Positions 18,252 to 25,469 of a stretch of 64,000 nt of DNA are shown piece by piece. The stretch is taken from the NCBI RefSeq assembly GCF_000613345.1, contig NZ_BAIS01000004.1, forward strand, positions 32,648 through 96,647. The letters run 5' to 3'. Made by a program: the position numbers and the translations under genes. Source of the stretch: Prevotella disiens JCM 6334 = ATCC 29426 (GTDB taxonomy: Bacteria; Bacteroidota; Bacteroidia; Bacteroidales; Bacteroidaceae). Numbering within the stretch: position 1 is the stretch's first letter; every line of letters begins with the position of its first letter. The notes beneath the pieces were generated by a model. It was not told where the DNA came from. It saw nothing but the letters and a program-made list of their open reading frames with translations, and made no database searches.

Positions 18252-18560
18252 TCAAAAGCGTGTGTAAAGTCCTGTCACCATCGTGAATATTTCTTCCAGC
18301 ATATCAAAATAAACTCCCTCGTGTACGGCAATGTCTTTCGTCCTGCACTCGAATGTCTTTTTGCTGAATGTCTTGCGGTAGAAGCGCATATTGTAGAGGT
18401 CTGCCCCTGCATCATAGATGATGTCAAGGCGGTTTGCGCTTGTCTTGTTCCTTGCAAGGCTCATCCGTAAGCCGTTGCCCATATCTATGAAGTCACGGCT
18501 TCCCGTCATGGCGGTAAAGCGTTTTCCGCCTATCTGCTGTAATATCGTCTTTGCTATCAT
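18252..18560 (-). CDS. Hypothetical protein of Bacteroidetes conjugative elements
   Basis: A 102-aa protein beginning MIAKTILQQIGGKRFTAMTG. It contains SLARNKTSANRLDIIYDAGADLY and a C-terminal helix EEIFTMVTGLYT. It is alpha/beta with no signal peptide. The word pattern is that of a family common in the accessory regions of CTn-type elements, but I cannot attach a function. It lies downstream of an 81-aa gene on the same strand. Confidence 0.65.
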   Translation of the reverse strand: MIAKTILQQIGGKRFTAMTGSRDFIDMGNGLRMSLARNKTSANRLDIIYDAGADLYNMRFYRKTFSKKTFECRTKDIAVHEGVYFDMLEEIFTMVTGLYTRF

Positions 18561-18614
18561 ATCCTTTGTTTTTAGAGTTTTTAAGTGTTGGCGGTGCGGA
18601 CACCGCCAACTTGT

Positions 18615-18860
18615 TCAAAATTCTCGCATCTCGGCAATGGGTGTCTGCCGTTGCAGCCACTCTTTCACACATTCCATGTTGTACTCGCTCGTGATAACTG
18701 CCGTATGGCTGTCGGTGGCGGTGAAGCGTGTGCTTTCGTAATCATCTATCCACCCTTTGAGGGTGTTCGTTCCCCACGCTCCGGCATCGTCAAAGATGCC
18801 GTCCAATGCCGTGATAGATTCGCTGAACTTGACTATCAGCGTCTGATAGGTCGTGTTCAT
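18615..18860 (-). CDS. Hypothetical protein (81 aa)
   Basis: Start set at the ATG at 18,860, giving MNTTYQTLIVKFSESITALD. The longer frame extends into the neighbouring DUF3873 gene and has a composition unlike coding sequence. The protein has no membrane segment and ends VKEWLQRQTPIAEMREF. It is one of a string of small minus-strand genes; its partner and role are unknown. Confidence 0.6.
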   Translation of the reverse strand: MNTTYQTLIVKFSESITALDGIFDDAGAWGTNTLKGWIDDYESTRFTATDSHTAVITSEYNMECVKEWLQRQTPIAEMREF

Positions 18861-18888
18861 CGGTTGTCCTCCTTTCCCTGCTTTGCGT

Positions 18889-19086
18889 TCAGCACTTGTT
18901 CCTTGCGGTTCGGCACTCGTCCAATGTGGGTTTGACACAAGCGAACAATTCTCCGTCCGTGTGGCGGTAGTCATACTGCACAAGTGTCCGCTTGCGTCTG
19001 CCTATACCCGATTGGAAACGCTCGTATTTCTCCGTACCTGCTTCCGTGCAGGTGCTTACTCCGTTGATGGTCATTCGTGTTGCCAT
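18889..19086 (-). CDS. DUF3873 family protein
   Basis: A 65-aa protein, MATRMTINGVSTCTEAGTEK followed by RKRTLVQYDYRHTDGELFAC. This matches the DUF3873 family of Bacteroidetes mobile elements. Three cysteines, in CTEAG, FACV and the C-terminal RNKC, might bind metal, but this is inference. It lies between two other small genes of the same block. Confidence 0.75.
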   Translation of the reverse strand: MATRMTINGVSTCTEAGTEKYERFQSGIGRRKRTLVQYDYRHTDGELFACVKPTLDECRTARNKC

Positions 19087-19105
19087 AATGTTGCTTTTTA
19101 GATGG

Positions 19106-19363
19106 TTAAAAATGTACTGACAGAACTCTGTTCTTCATCACCATTTCGGGATTGCTCGTGTAGCGTTGATGCAGATAGAAATGGTGTGAGCCGAAGCCGT
19201 AAAGGAAGAACTTGTCAAGTTCGTGCTTCTCGGCAAACGCCTTTACGCTCTTTCTCAATTCCCCCTCACTCGTTGTGAGAGTGAGGAGGTTTACAAATTC
19301 AAGGAACAATGCAGGGATTTTATCGTCCCACACACAAATCATGCTTTCAATTCTTACTTCCAT
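19106..19363 (-). CDS. Hypothetical protein (85 aa)
   Basis: Begins MEVRIESMICVWDDKIPALF and includes FLYGFGSHHFYLHQRYTSNP. It is small, soluble and not recognised. It follows the PcfJ-like gene by 24 bases in the same direction and is probably in the same transcript. Confidence 0.6.
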   Translation of the reverse strand: MEVRIESMICVWDDKIPALFLEFVNLLTLTTSEGELRKSVKAFAEKHELDKFFLYGFGSHHFYLHQRYTSNPEMVMKNRVLSVHF

Positions 19364-19387
19364 ATCAATGTTGTTTTAGGGTTGATG

Positions 19388-20671
19388 CTATGCCGCTTTC
19401 AGCCGCTCACGGATAAGATTGGCGTTCTTGTTCACAAGGTCTATGATGCGCTCGTGGTATTCTGTGTTCTCGTTGCATAAGCCACGACACTGCACCACCT
19501 CAAAGGTTTTCAAGGACACTTCCACCGTTTCTATGCGTCTGCCGTCAATGGTCGCTGAAAGGATAAGGGAATTTTCCCGATTGTGGTAGCCGCCCACGCA
19601 ATGGTGCATCATCCGTCCTTCCTCTATCATTTCCTCCACGCTCTCTATGACTTTAACGCAGATAAGGCTGTCGGAAAAGACAAGTCCGAAGAATATGCCT
19701 TTGGCTTTCAGATATTGTTTCTCGTCCTCAACCGCTTTCTGCCGTTGCCGTTCAGTCCGTTCACGTTCCCTTTGGCGGTTGCGTCTTGCCACCAACCTGT
19801 CGTGTTCGGCTTTGAGGTCTTGGGGGCAGACGTACTTCGGGCTGTTCGTATCCTTGCCGAAGTGTCGCAGGAGGTCTATCGTGTCACGCCACACAGAGCC
19901 GTCTGTGATGGTGTAGCCGTTGCGGATACATATCTTGATTGACGCCCAATACTCCCCGATATTGAAAGAGTGGTGCAGGTAGTAGCGCAACATCTGATAT
20001 TGCCCAGCCTTCAACAGCGTTTCCGCACGGCTGTCGGAAAGAATGCCTTTGAAAAGGTCGTAAGGCAGGATATTGTGGTATTCGCCCTTGAAGCCGTTTC
20101 GCTTCACTTCGGGTATGAAACGCTGTCGGGGGTAGGTGCATCTCGGAGTGATGTCGTATGCCCGAATTTCTTGGTTCTTGCGTACCTCCATATCGCTGTA
20201 TTCCGACCACTGGTCATAATATAACATCGACATTCCACGCAGTCGGGCAACGGTCGTTGTCCTGCCGTCGGGGGCAATCCACCTCTGCACTACCTCAAAG
20301 ATGGAATACTCGGCAGGCTGTCCTGCCTTGTATCGGGAATTGACGGAAAAGAAGCGTATCACTTGGTACTGCTTGCAGGTGGTGACGATGGAGAAATACT
20401 CCATATCGCTGAAAACGCTCTTTCGGGTGCGCAACGCTTCCAACTCCATACCGCAACGGGGGCAGGTGCATCCGCAAACGGTGTCGGCAAGGTCGTGGTC
20501 GCTTTTCCACGAATGTCCGCACTCGGTGCAGATGTTCGTGCCGTTTGCCCTCTTGACCGCGTAATGCTTGAAGCAATGACGGAAAGCGTATGCCCTTTGT
20601 TCTTCGGTCAATATCGGTAGTCGCTTGCTCAAACGTGCGACTTCCTGCTGTATGCGTGTTCTCGGTTTCAT
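19388..20671 (-). CDS. PcfJ-domain protein
   Basis: A 427-aa protein. A zinc-ribbon-like section near residues 45-85 (NICTECGHSWKSDHDL, then CGCTCPRCGMELE) has two CxxC pairs. The C-terminal third has the PcfJ signature MMHHCVGGYHNRENSLILSA. PcfJ/PcfK pairs were named from the pCF10 conjugation region, and Bacteroidetes elements carry the same pair, as here with PcfK just upstream. Function is unknown; the zinc ribbon suggests nucleic-acid binding. A basic stretch near residue 300 (RQRERERTERQRQKA) is likely a helix. Confidence 0.8.
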   Translation of the reverse strand: MKPRTRIQQEVARLSKRLPILTEEQRAYAFRHCFKHYAVKRANGTNICTECGHSWKSDHDLADTVCGCTCPRCGMELEALRTRKSVFSDMEYFSIVTTCKQYQVIRFFSVNSRYKAGQPAEYSIFEVVQRWIAPDGRTTTVARLRGMSMLYYDQWSEYSDMEVRKNQEIRAYDITPRCTYPRQRFIPEVKRNGFKGEYHNILPYDLFKGILSDSRAETLLKAGQYQMLRYYLHHSFNIGEYWASIKICIRNGYTITDGSVWRDTIDLLRHFGKDTNSPKYVCPQDLKAEHDRLVARRNRQRERERTERQRQKAVEDEKQYLKAKGIFFGLVFSDSLICVKVIESVEEMIEEGRMMHHCVGGYHNRENSLILSATIDGRRIETVEVSLKTFEVVQCRGLCNENTEYHERIIDLVNKNANLIRERLKAA

Positions 20672-20673
20672 AA

Positions 20674-21096
20674 TCAGAAATTGAATAGGTTGGGTTGTTG
20701 TACTTCTTGTGCGCTCGCTTTATTGGCGGTTCTCGGCTTGTGGCGGTTCTGCAACTTGCGGAGTTCTTCCTCTTGGTATTTGCGGACAGCGTTCTGACGT
20801 GCTTCCGCCTTTTCCTCCGCCGTGAGTTCCACAACGTGGTTCACCACCACTTGGCAGTTCATCGGCTTGCCTACCTCTATCTCGTTCTCGTCATAGTAGT
20901 GGACGGCTTGCCCGAATATCTCTCCGTCCGTGAAGCCGTTGCAACCGCTTTTCTTCACGTAGTTCAGAATATAGGTCACGCAATCGTCTATGTTCTTGGC
21001 AGGGTTGCGGTAGTTCTTCGCAAAGAGCGCATCCTCTTCCGCCCGCTGTTCCAGATACATCTGTATCGTTCTCTTGAAATGGTCTGTTCCTTTCAT
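20674..21096 (-). CDS. PcfK-like protein
   Basis: A 140-aa protein starting MKGTDHFKRTIQMYLEQRAE, with the core NIDDCVTYILNYVKKSGCNG and HYYDENEIEVGKP typical of the PcfK-like family. The C-terminal part is basic and helical (KAEARQNAVRKYQEEELRKL). It lies 2 bases upstream of the pcfJ-like gene, implying co-translation and a shared role in transfer or element maintenance, which remains undefined. Confidence 0.8.
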   Translation of the reverse strand: MKGTDHFKRTIQMYLEQRAEEDALFAKNYRNPAKNIDDCVTYILNYVKKSGCNGFTDGEIFGQAVHYYDENEIEVGKPMNCQVVVNHVVELTAEEKAEARQNAVRKYQEEELRKLQNRHKPRTANKASAQEVQQPNLFNF

Positions 21097-21109
21097 ATCG
21101 CTGTCGTTT

Positions 21110-21331
21110 TTAGATTGTCTGTTTCAGTATCTCTCTCCAATAGGTCGGCTCTACCTCGCTGAGAAGGAAGTCCATGAAGTCCCTCCGTGCGTCCTTGTTC
21201 AGTTCGTGGTAGAGTTCACGGAACACGGATATGTTGCCGTTGATGTACGTTTCCACCATATACACGAAGATGTTGTCCACCTCGTAATATCTGCACTGCT
21301 GCGCTGCCGTCTTGCTGTTTCTTTTTGCCAT
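21110..21331 (-). CDS. Hypothetical protein (73 aa)
   Basis: Start set at 21,331 to give MAKRNSKTAAQQCRYYEVDN. The longer frame runs through the neighbouring membrane-protein gene. The rest is helical (YINGNISVFRELYHELNKDA, then RRDFMDFLLSEVEPTYWREI). It is unrecognised, lies in the same direction as pcfK and is only 13 bases from it. Confidence 0.6.
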   Translation of the reverse strand: MAKRNSKTAAQQCRYYEVDNIFVYMVETYINGNISVFRELYHELNKDARRDFMDFLLSEVEPTYWREILKQTI

Positions 21332-21342
21332 ATCGGTAAGGG

Positions 21343-21558
21343 TTAAAGGGTGAATAACCAAAGAATGAAGCCGAAGAAGGCAATGGTGGAAAGGATAGCC
21401 ACGATTACACCTATCGCCACTCGAAACACTCCGTTTACAATCTCTCTGATGATGCCCCAAAGGATGCCGAACACCCCGAAGGCGGTGCGCATCATCAAGC
21501 CGCATATCGCCAACCCGATGTATTGCGCCACTTGTCTGAAATTTGCCGTTGCTGTCAT
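21343..21558 (-). CDS. Small two-helix membrane protein
   Basis: A 71-aa protein with two hydrophobic segments (YIGLAICGLMMRTAFGVFGI and VAIGVIVAILSTIAFFGFIL). No cleavable signal is evident. It is an inner-membrane protein of unknown role, embedded in the accessory block of the conjugative element. Confidence 0.6.
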   Translation of the reverse strand: MTATANFRQVAQYIGLAICGLMMRTAFGVFGILWGIIREIVNGVFRVAIGVIVAILSTIAFFGFILWLFTL

Positions 21559-21566
21559 AGCCGTAT

Positions 21567-21902
21567 TTACTTGTTAAGTTCCACGATGCTGTCAATCCTG
21601 CCGTAAAGGAAACTGCGGAGTGCGGTCTTGTCGGTAGCCTTGTATTCCGCCCAATGTCCGTACTGCTTCACGATGTAGGTTCGGAGAATGTCGGAGAAGT
21701 CAAACTTCCAACCTTGCAGGGGTACTGCGCTATTGAAATAGGAATTGCTATTCACGTTGCGTGTAAGCCAGTCCTTTTCCTCTCGGCTCAATTTTTCTCC
21801 GTTGTTGAGTTTGCTACGAAGTCCGTACACCTTGCAGTCTTGCAGGTTCTCCAAACTTGGTACTTCCCATGCCACGAATTTTGTTGCTATCGCTGTTCTC
21901 AT
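21567..21902 (-). CDS. Hypothetical protein, first gene of the minus-strand accessory block
   Basis: A 111-aa protein using the ATG at 21,902 (MRTAIATKFVAWEVPSLENL); a start 14 codons upstream is AT-rich and less likely. It contains KLSREEKDWLTRNVNSNSYF and ends RSFLYGRIDSIVELNK. I do not recognise it. It is probably the promoter-proximal gene for the block that extends left to 17,912. Confidence 0.6.
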   Translation of the reverse strand: MRTAIATKFVAWEVPSLENLQDCKVYGLRSKLNNGEKLSREEKDWLTRNVNSNSYFNSAVPLQGWKFDFSDILRTYIVKQYGHWAEYKATDKTALRSFLYGRIDSIVELNK

Positions 21903-22221
21903 ATCCGTTGTTTTTTGATTTTTTGTTTTTTTATGCGGATTCAAGAGCTGAGGGAGTTGAGTTTCAAACTATCTTATCTGCCTCTCGTTTATCCGACATT
22001 TTTTTTATGCGTCTTTCTGTCGCATCGGTCGTTTTCGTTTCGGGTGCTTGAAAAGGTAGGGATTAGGGAATGCAAGGTTTTTCGGTCAAAATACTACCCG
22101 CAGGGCTGGAGATTTTTACCGAAAACAGGAGGCTTGACCTTGCTTTCCCGTCCAATCCCGGAATTACCTTTGCGCCCAGAACGAAAATGACTGACTGATG
22201 CGGCTCACTGAAAGGCGCAAA

Positions 22222-22293
22222 ATGGAGGTAAACGAAAACAGAGGCAGATTGGGTAGAAAAAACTTCAGGAGAAAATCCGTAAAAAAGGAATAA
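22222..22293 (+). CDS. Possible 23-aa basic peptide
   Basis: The short frame reads MEVNENRGRLGRKNFRRKSV and then KKE. It lies about 50 bases after a TAnnTTTG promoter element. Ten of 23 residues are Lys or Arg. It may be a leader peptide or chance; no family recognised. Confidence 0.25.
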   Translation: MEVNENRGRLGRKNFRRKSVKKE

Positions 22294-22350
22294 CCAAAAG
22301 GTAAAAGACATCACCGGAGCGTGAAAAGGGCAAACCACAACAAAGGAAGT

Positions 22351-22458
22351 ATGAATGTTTCCGATCCGACAGGACTTGTCCAGCCGGGCGACAACAATCA
22401 TTCTTCCCGGTTTGCCCGGCTGTGTGTGTCCGTCTGCTTCATTCATGGGGCAGGCTGA
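22351..22458 (+). CDS. Possible 35-aa peptide near the right end
   Basis: The frame reads MNVSDPTGLVQPGDNNHSSR and then FARLCVSVCFIHGAG. A good ribosome-binding sequence (AAAGGAAG) precedes the ATG at 22,351. It shares the likely transcript with the 23-codon ORF upstream. Coding status is uncertain. Confidence 0.3.
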   Translation: MNVSDPTGLVQPGDNNHSSRFARLCVSVCFIHGAG

Positions 22459-22561
22459 CACACTCTGCATTCACTTTCCGCTTCCGGCAAAAGGGACAGC
22501 GAAAAAAGAAAAATCATTTGAAAACCCGTAAAAGCACCTCTTGGCATAGGCGCAAAAGAAA

Positions 22562-22613
22562 GGGGCATTGCTTCATCTGTCTAAACATCGTTTAGGCGTG
22601 AGGCAATGCCCTT
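22562..22613 (+). terminator. Long imperfect hairpin near the transposon right end
   Basis: GGGCATTGC near 22,563 pairs with GCAATGCCC near 22,605, and the inner parts TCTAAAC and GTTTAGG extend the stem to more than 20 pairs with small mismatches. TTTTCT follows. It could end the plus-strand transcript noted here, or block read-through across the element boundary. Confidence 0.55.
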
Positions 22614-22762
22614 TTCTCCGGCTATGCGGCAGTCTGCACACGTTTGTTCAAAACTCGTTTTGGGCAATGGTGTTCCGACGGATAAAACCGCTTTTACGGA
22701 AAATTCTTATGAATGAGGGGATAAAAAAACGGGAGTTTATATCAAAATCTCGAATTAAATAG

Positions 22763-22772
22763 CTACTTTTGC
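22763..22772. other. Candidate attR core of the CTnDOT-like element
   Basis: CTACTTTTGC matches the CTnDOT/IntDOT core pattern GTANNTTTGC at all fixed positions except the first. It lies where the GC-rich element gives way to AT-rich flank, 130 bases before the CRISPR array. The left end and integrase are outside the window, so the pairing cannot be confirmed here. Confidence 0.4.
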
Positions 22773-22899
22773 ATACGAAGAGTTCTTTGAAGGTTACGCA
22801 ACGCGCAGAAGGATAATGCAGTAGATAACTAACTAAATCGTAACCTATTACTATCAAGAGCGATTAACCTACGCTCATTTCCAATAAATTACACTCTTT

Positions 22900-23847
22900 T
22901 CGTAACTTCCTAATGCAAAGATACTAATTTTAAAGCAAATCACAACTAGAACCACTTAAAAGCCACACCAACCCCGATGGTTTTGCTAATGCAAAGATAC
23001 TAATTTTAAAGCAAATCACAACAGTAGATATACATTGTAGTTATGCGTGTTAGATGGTTTTGCTAATGCAAAGATACTAATTTTAAAGCAAATCACAACA
23101 CGCGTGTTTTCCATCTCCAAAGTAAAAAAGATGGTTTTGCTAATGCAAAGATACTAATTTTAAAGCAAATCACAACAGAAATACACCGCAGCAAGAGATG
23201 CACGTGGATGGTTTTGCTAATGCAAAGATACTAATTTTAAAGCAAATCACAACACCGATTACGATGTTATGTATTATAAAATAGATGGTTTTGCTAATGC
23301 AAAGATACTAATTTTAAAGCAAATCACAACTAACGTTGTACATTCATTCCATGAGTTCGGGATGGTTTTGCTAATGCAAAGATACTAATTTTAAAGCAAA
23401 TCACAACTCACGTGCTTGTAACAAAAACTTTCCTTCTGATGGTTTTGCTAATGCAAAGATACTAATTTTAAAGCAAATCACAACAGCTTGATACCCTTGA
23501 TATGGACGAGTTCCGATGGTTTTGCTAATGCAAAGATACTAATTTTAAAGCAAATCACAACCATTGGCACTCACCTATACAAGAATTGTTGATGGTTTTG
23601 CTAATGCAAAGATACTAATTTTAAAGCAAATCACAACGGACTGTCAAAACTGGTAAAACGAGGACTGATGGTTTTGCTAATGCAAAGATACTAATTTTAA
23701 AGCAAATCACAACCTGCTAAATGAAAGTATAGATTTACTATCCGATGGTTTTGCTAATGCAAAGATACTAATTTTAAAGCAAATCACAACTTTGCAAAGT
23801 CTGATGATCTACATATATAGGCTGGTTTTGCTAATGCAAAGATGCTA
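22900..23847 (-). CRISPR. CRISPR array of type II-C character, 13 repeats and 12 spacers, no cas genes in window
   Basis: Eleven apparently identical 47-bp repeats start at 22,976, 23,053, 23,130, 23,207, 23,284, 23,361, 23,438, 23,515, 23,591, 23,667 and 23,744. A degenerate repeat lies at each end (22,900-22,946 and 23,821-23,847). Spacers are 29 or 30 nt. Each repeat begins GATGGTTTTGCTAATGC and ends GCAAATCACAAC; the complement begins GTTGTGATTTGC, as in 47-nt type II-C repeats of Bacteroides. Strand is set to minus because the complement carries a promoter-like sequence in every repeat. The left terminal repeat has lost its first 10 bases, the right one its second half. No cas9, cas1, cas2 or anti-repeat (tracrRNA) is visible on either flank. 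Confidence 0.95.
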
Positions 23848-23885
23848 TGTGATAGTATTTCTTACAAAATAAATGCTTTTGATTC

Positions 23886-23914
23886 TTGGATTTATAAAAA
23901 TATGTGTATCTTTG
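23886..23914 (+). promoter_or_regulatory. Bacteroidetes-type promoter of bcp
   Basis: TTG at 23,886, 18 bases, then TATCTTTG at 23,907-23,914. It is located 45 bases before the bcp ATG and just outside the CRISPR array. Confidence 0.7.
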
Positions 23915-23958
23915 TAAGTGGGATAACCCAAATATTATAAATAAATGAGGTAAGAATT

Positions 23959-24420
23959 ATGAATATAGGAGACAAGATACCAGAACTTTTGGGAATTGAC
24001 CAAGATGGGAATGAAATAAAATTGAGTGATTATAAAGGTAAGAAAATTGTGCTTTATTTTTATCCAAAGGACTCTACTCCTGGTTGCACATCAGAGGCTT
24101 GCAGTTTTAGAGATAACTATGAACTCATGCAAAAGCGTGGTTATGCTGTAATTGGCGTTAGCGTTCAAGATGAAAAATCGCATAAAAAGTTTATAGAGAA
24201 GTACGATTTGCCTTTTCCGCTGATTGCTGATGTTGATAAGAAACTCAACGAAACATTTGGTGTTTATGGTGAAAAGAAAATGTGCGGACGTACTTATATG
24301 GGTACTTATCGTACAACATTCATTATTGATGAGGAAGGTAAAATCGAAGAAATTTTCACTCCAAAGCAGATAAAGGTAAAGGAACATGCTGAGCAAATTT
24401 TAAAATTAGGCGCAAAATAA
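23959..24420 (+). CDS. bcp: Thioredoxin-dependent peroxiredoxin (Bcp/PrxQ)
   Basis: A 153-aa peroxiredoxin of the BCP/PrxQ class, which reduces hydrogen and organic peroxides using thioredoxin. The active-site segment is PKDSTPGCTSEACSFRD, with peroxidatic Cys43 and resolving Cys48 five residues later, the typical BCP arrangement. GRTYMGTYRTTFIIDEEGKI is the conserved C-terminal strand region. Length is normal and no signal peptide is present, so it is cytoplasmic. It has its own promoter, and the next gene follows 10 bases after its stop. Confidence 0.95.
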   Translation: MNIGDKIPELLGIDQDGNEIKLSDYKGKKIVLYFYPKDSTPGCTSEACSFRDNYELMQKRGYAVIGVSVQDEKSHKKFIEKYDLPFPLIADVDKKLNETFGVYGEKKMCGRTYMGTYRTTFIIDEEGKIEEIFTPKQIKVKEHAEQILKLGAK

Positions 24421-24430
24421 AAATATAAAA

Positions 24431-25225
24431 GTGAAGCAAACTATACGAATTACCAAAGCCACGAAGGAGAAACTCGTGGCTTTTTCGTTGCTATACGAGC
24501 GAGAAACATTTCTCAATGGCGACCCATCGTGGTTCATGCACCAAGTAGAGGGGAAGGAAAATCAAGAGGTAATGGCATTTATGGCTGCGTGTCTTAGTTA
24601 TGGGGCGCGCACGCAATTTATGCCCCGCATCACCTATCTATTAGAATCTGCAAAACAAGAGCCTTATTCTTGGGTGAAAAATAAGTGTTTTTTAGACGAA
24701 ATACCCGATAATTCCGCTTGTTTTTATCGTCTTTATAGTAACCAAATGATGCGCCATTTCTTTTCAGCTTTGTCAGAGATGTTGAGCCAATATGGTAGTA
24801 TTTCGGGTTATATAAAAGCCTTCGCAAGTAAAGAAAACTCATTGTTAGAAGGAAAAATTAGAGCAATCGTAGCCATTGAAGCCCTCTGTATGTTCTTTTC
24901 AGAGCGAAAAATAGAAGGAATTATACCTAAGAATACCAAATCGAGCTGCAAACGTTTATGTATGTTTTTGCGTTGGTTAGTGCGCGAAAACTCACCTGTT
25001 GATTTGGGAATTTGGTGCGATTTCATCGATAAAAAGACATTGATAATTCCGTTAGATACACATGTTGTGAAGCAAGCAAACTATTTAAAACTTATTGACA
25101 CCACATCAGCCACAATGAGCGTGGCACGCCGACTCACTGACGCACTGCTAAAAGTTTTTCCTGATGACCCTTTGAAAGGAGATTTTGCTCTCTTTGGCTA
25201 TGGAATCAATCACAATACTTTTTAA
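24431..25225 (+). CDS. TIGR02757/DUF2400 family protein
   Basis: A 264-aa protein of the DUF2400 (TIGR02757) family, conserved in Bacteroidetes and Epsilonproteobacteria. Motifs are FMAACLSYGARTQFMPRI near residue 50, then RWLVRENSPVDLGIW and IIPLDTHVVKQANYLKL. The C-terminal DFALFGYGINHN is diagnostic. The helical pattern with LDTHV resembles helix-hairpin-helix DNA glycosylases of the endonuclease III fold, but the function is unproven. It uses a GTG start and follows bcp closely, so the two are probably co-transcribed. Confidence 0.85.
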   Translation: MKQTIRITKATKEKLVAFSLLYERETFLNGDPSWFMHQVEGKENQEVMAFMAACLSYGARTQFMPRITYLLESAKQEPYSWVKNKCFLDEIPDNSACFYRLYSNQMMRHFFSALSEMLSQYGSISGYIKAFASKENSLLEGKIRAIVAIEALCMFFSERKIEGIIPKNTKSSCKRLCMFLRWLVRENSPVDLGIWCDFIDKKTLIIPLDTHVVKQANYLKLIDTTSATMSVARRLTDALLKVFPDDPLKGDFALFGYGINHNTF

Positions 25226-25240
25226 AAGTGTGGGTATGGT

Positions 25241-25290
25241 GTTTTGAAATAGGCTTTTTTAAAGTTCAAAACAGTGGGTTTTATTTTTGA
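25241..25290. repeat. Intergenic palindromic module (copy A)
   Basis: TTTTGAAATAGGC and AGTTCAAAACAGTGGGTTTT resemble parts of two longer copies at 38,958-39,017 and 58,801-58,860. It is the most diverged copy. It lies in the 244-base gap between the DUF2400 gene and the glycan operon. Confidence 0.4.
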
Positions 25291-25421
25291 AGGATATTGT
25301 GTTTTTGTAATATATTGAATACCAATTATGTATAATGAATGTGGATTCGTCGCCATACCCAATTTGTTTTTGTGAAAATTTAGAAGAAATTTTGCTATTA
25401 CCTATTTATATATAGATTTTT

Positions 25422-25451
25422 TTGATTTATCTTTTTTTTGCAGTACCTTTG
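25422..25451 (+). promoter_or_regulatory. Promoter of the surface-glycan operon
   Basis: TTG at 25,422, a 19-base spacer, and TACCTTTG at 25,444-25,451, ending 18 bases before the start codon. The spacing equals that of the small-RNA promoter at 61,983 and the promoter inside the CRISPR repeats. Confidence 0.7.
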
Positions 25452-25469
25452 TCGCAAATTTAGAGAAAG

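Larger units (their letters stand above)
21903..22772. other. Right terminal region of the conjugative transposon, mostly non-coding
   Basis: About 870 bases with no protein gene of normal size. A plus-strand promoter-like pair is present: TTG near 22,138 and TACCTTTG near 22,163-22,170. Two short ORFs (22,222-22,293 and 22,351-22,458) and a long hairpin (22,562-22,613) follow it. The GC-rich character ends at about 22,740, where the AT-rich flank and the candidate attachment core begin. Confidence 0.5.

Noticed and set aside
19583..20620. Several plus-strand ORFs of 85-119 aa opposite the PcfJ-like gene
   Set aside because: They are shadows of the minus-strand coding frame; their products show no domain and poor composition.
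22063..22470. 135-aa minus-strand ORF near the right end of the element
   Set aside because: Low-complexity hydrophobic and cysteine-rich stretches, no ribosome-binding site, and overlap with better-supported plus-strand short ORFs. No family is recognised.
22773..22899. tracrRNA or leader between the transposon end and the CRISPR array
   Set aside because: No stretch complementary to the repeat other than the degenerate repeat itself was found. Only a GGTTACG/CGTAACC inverted pair is present.
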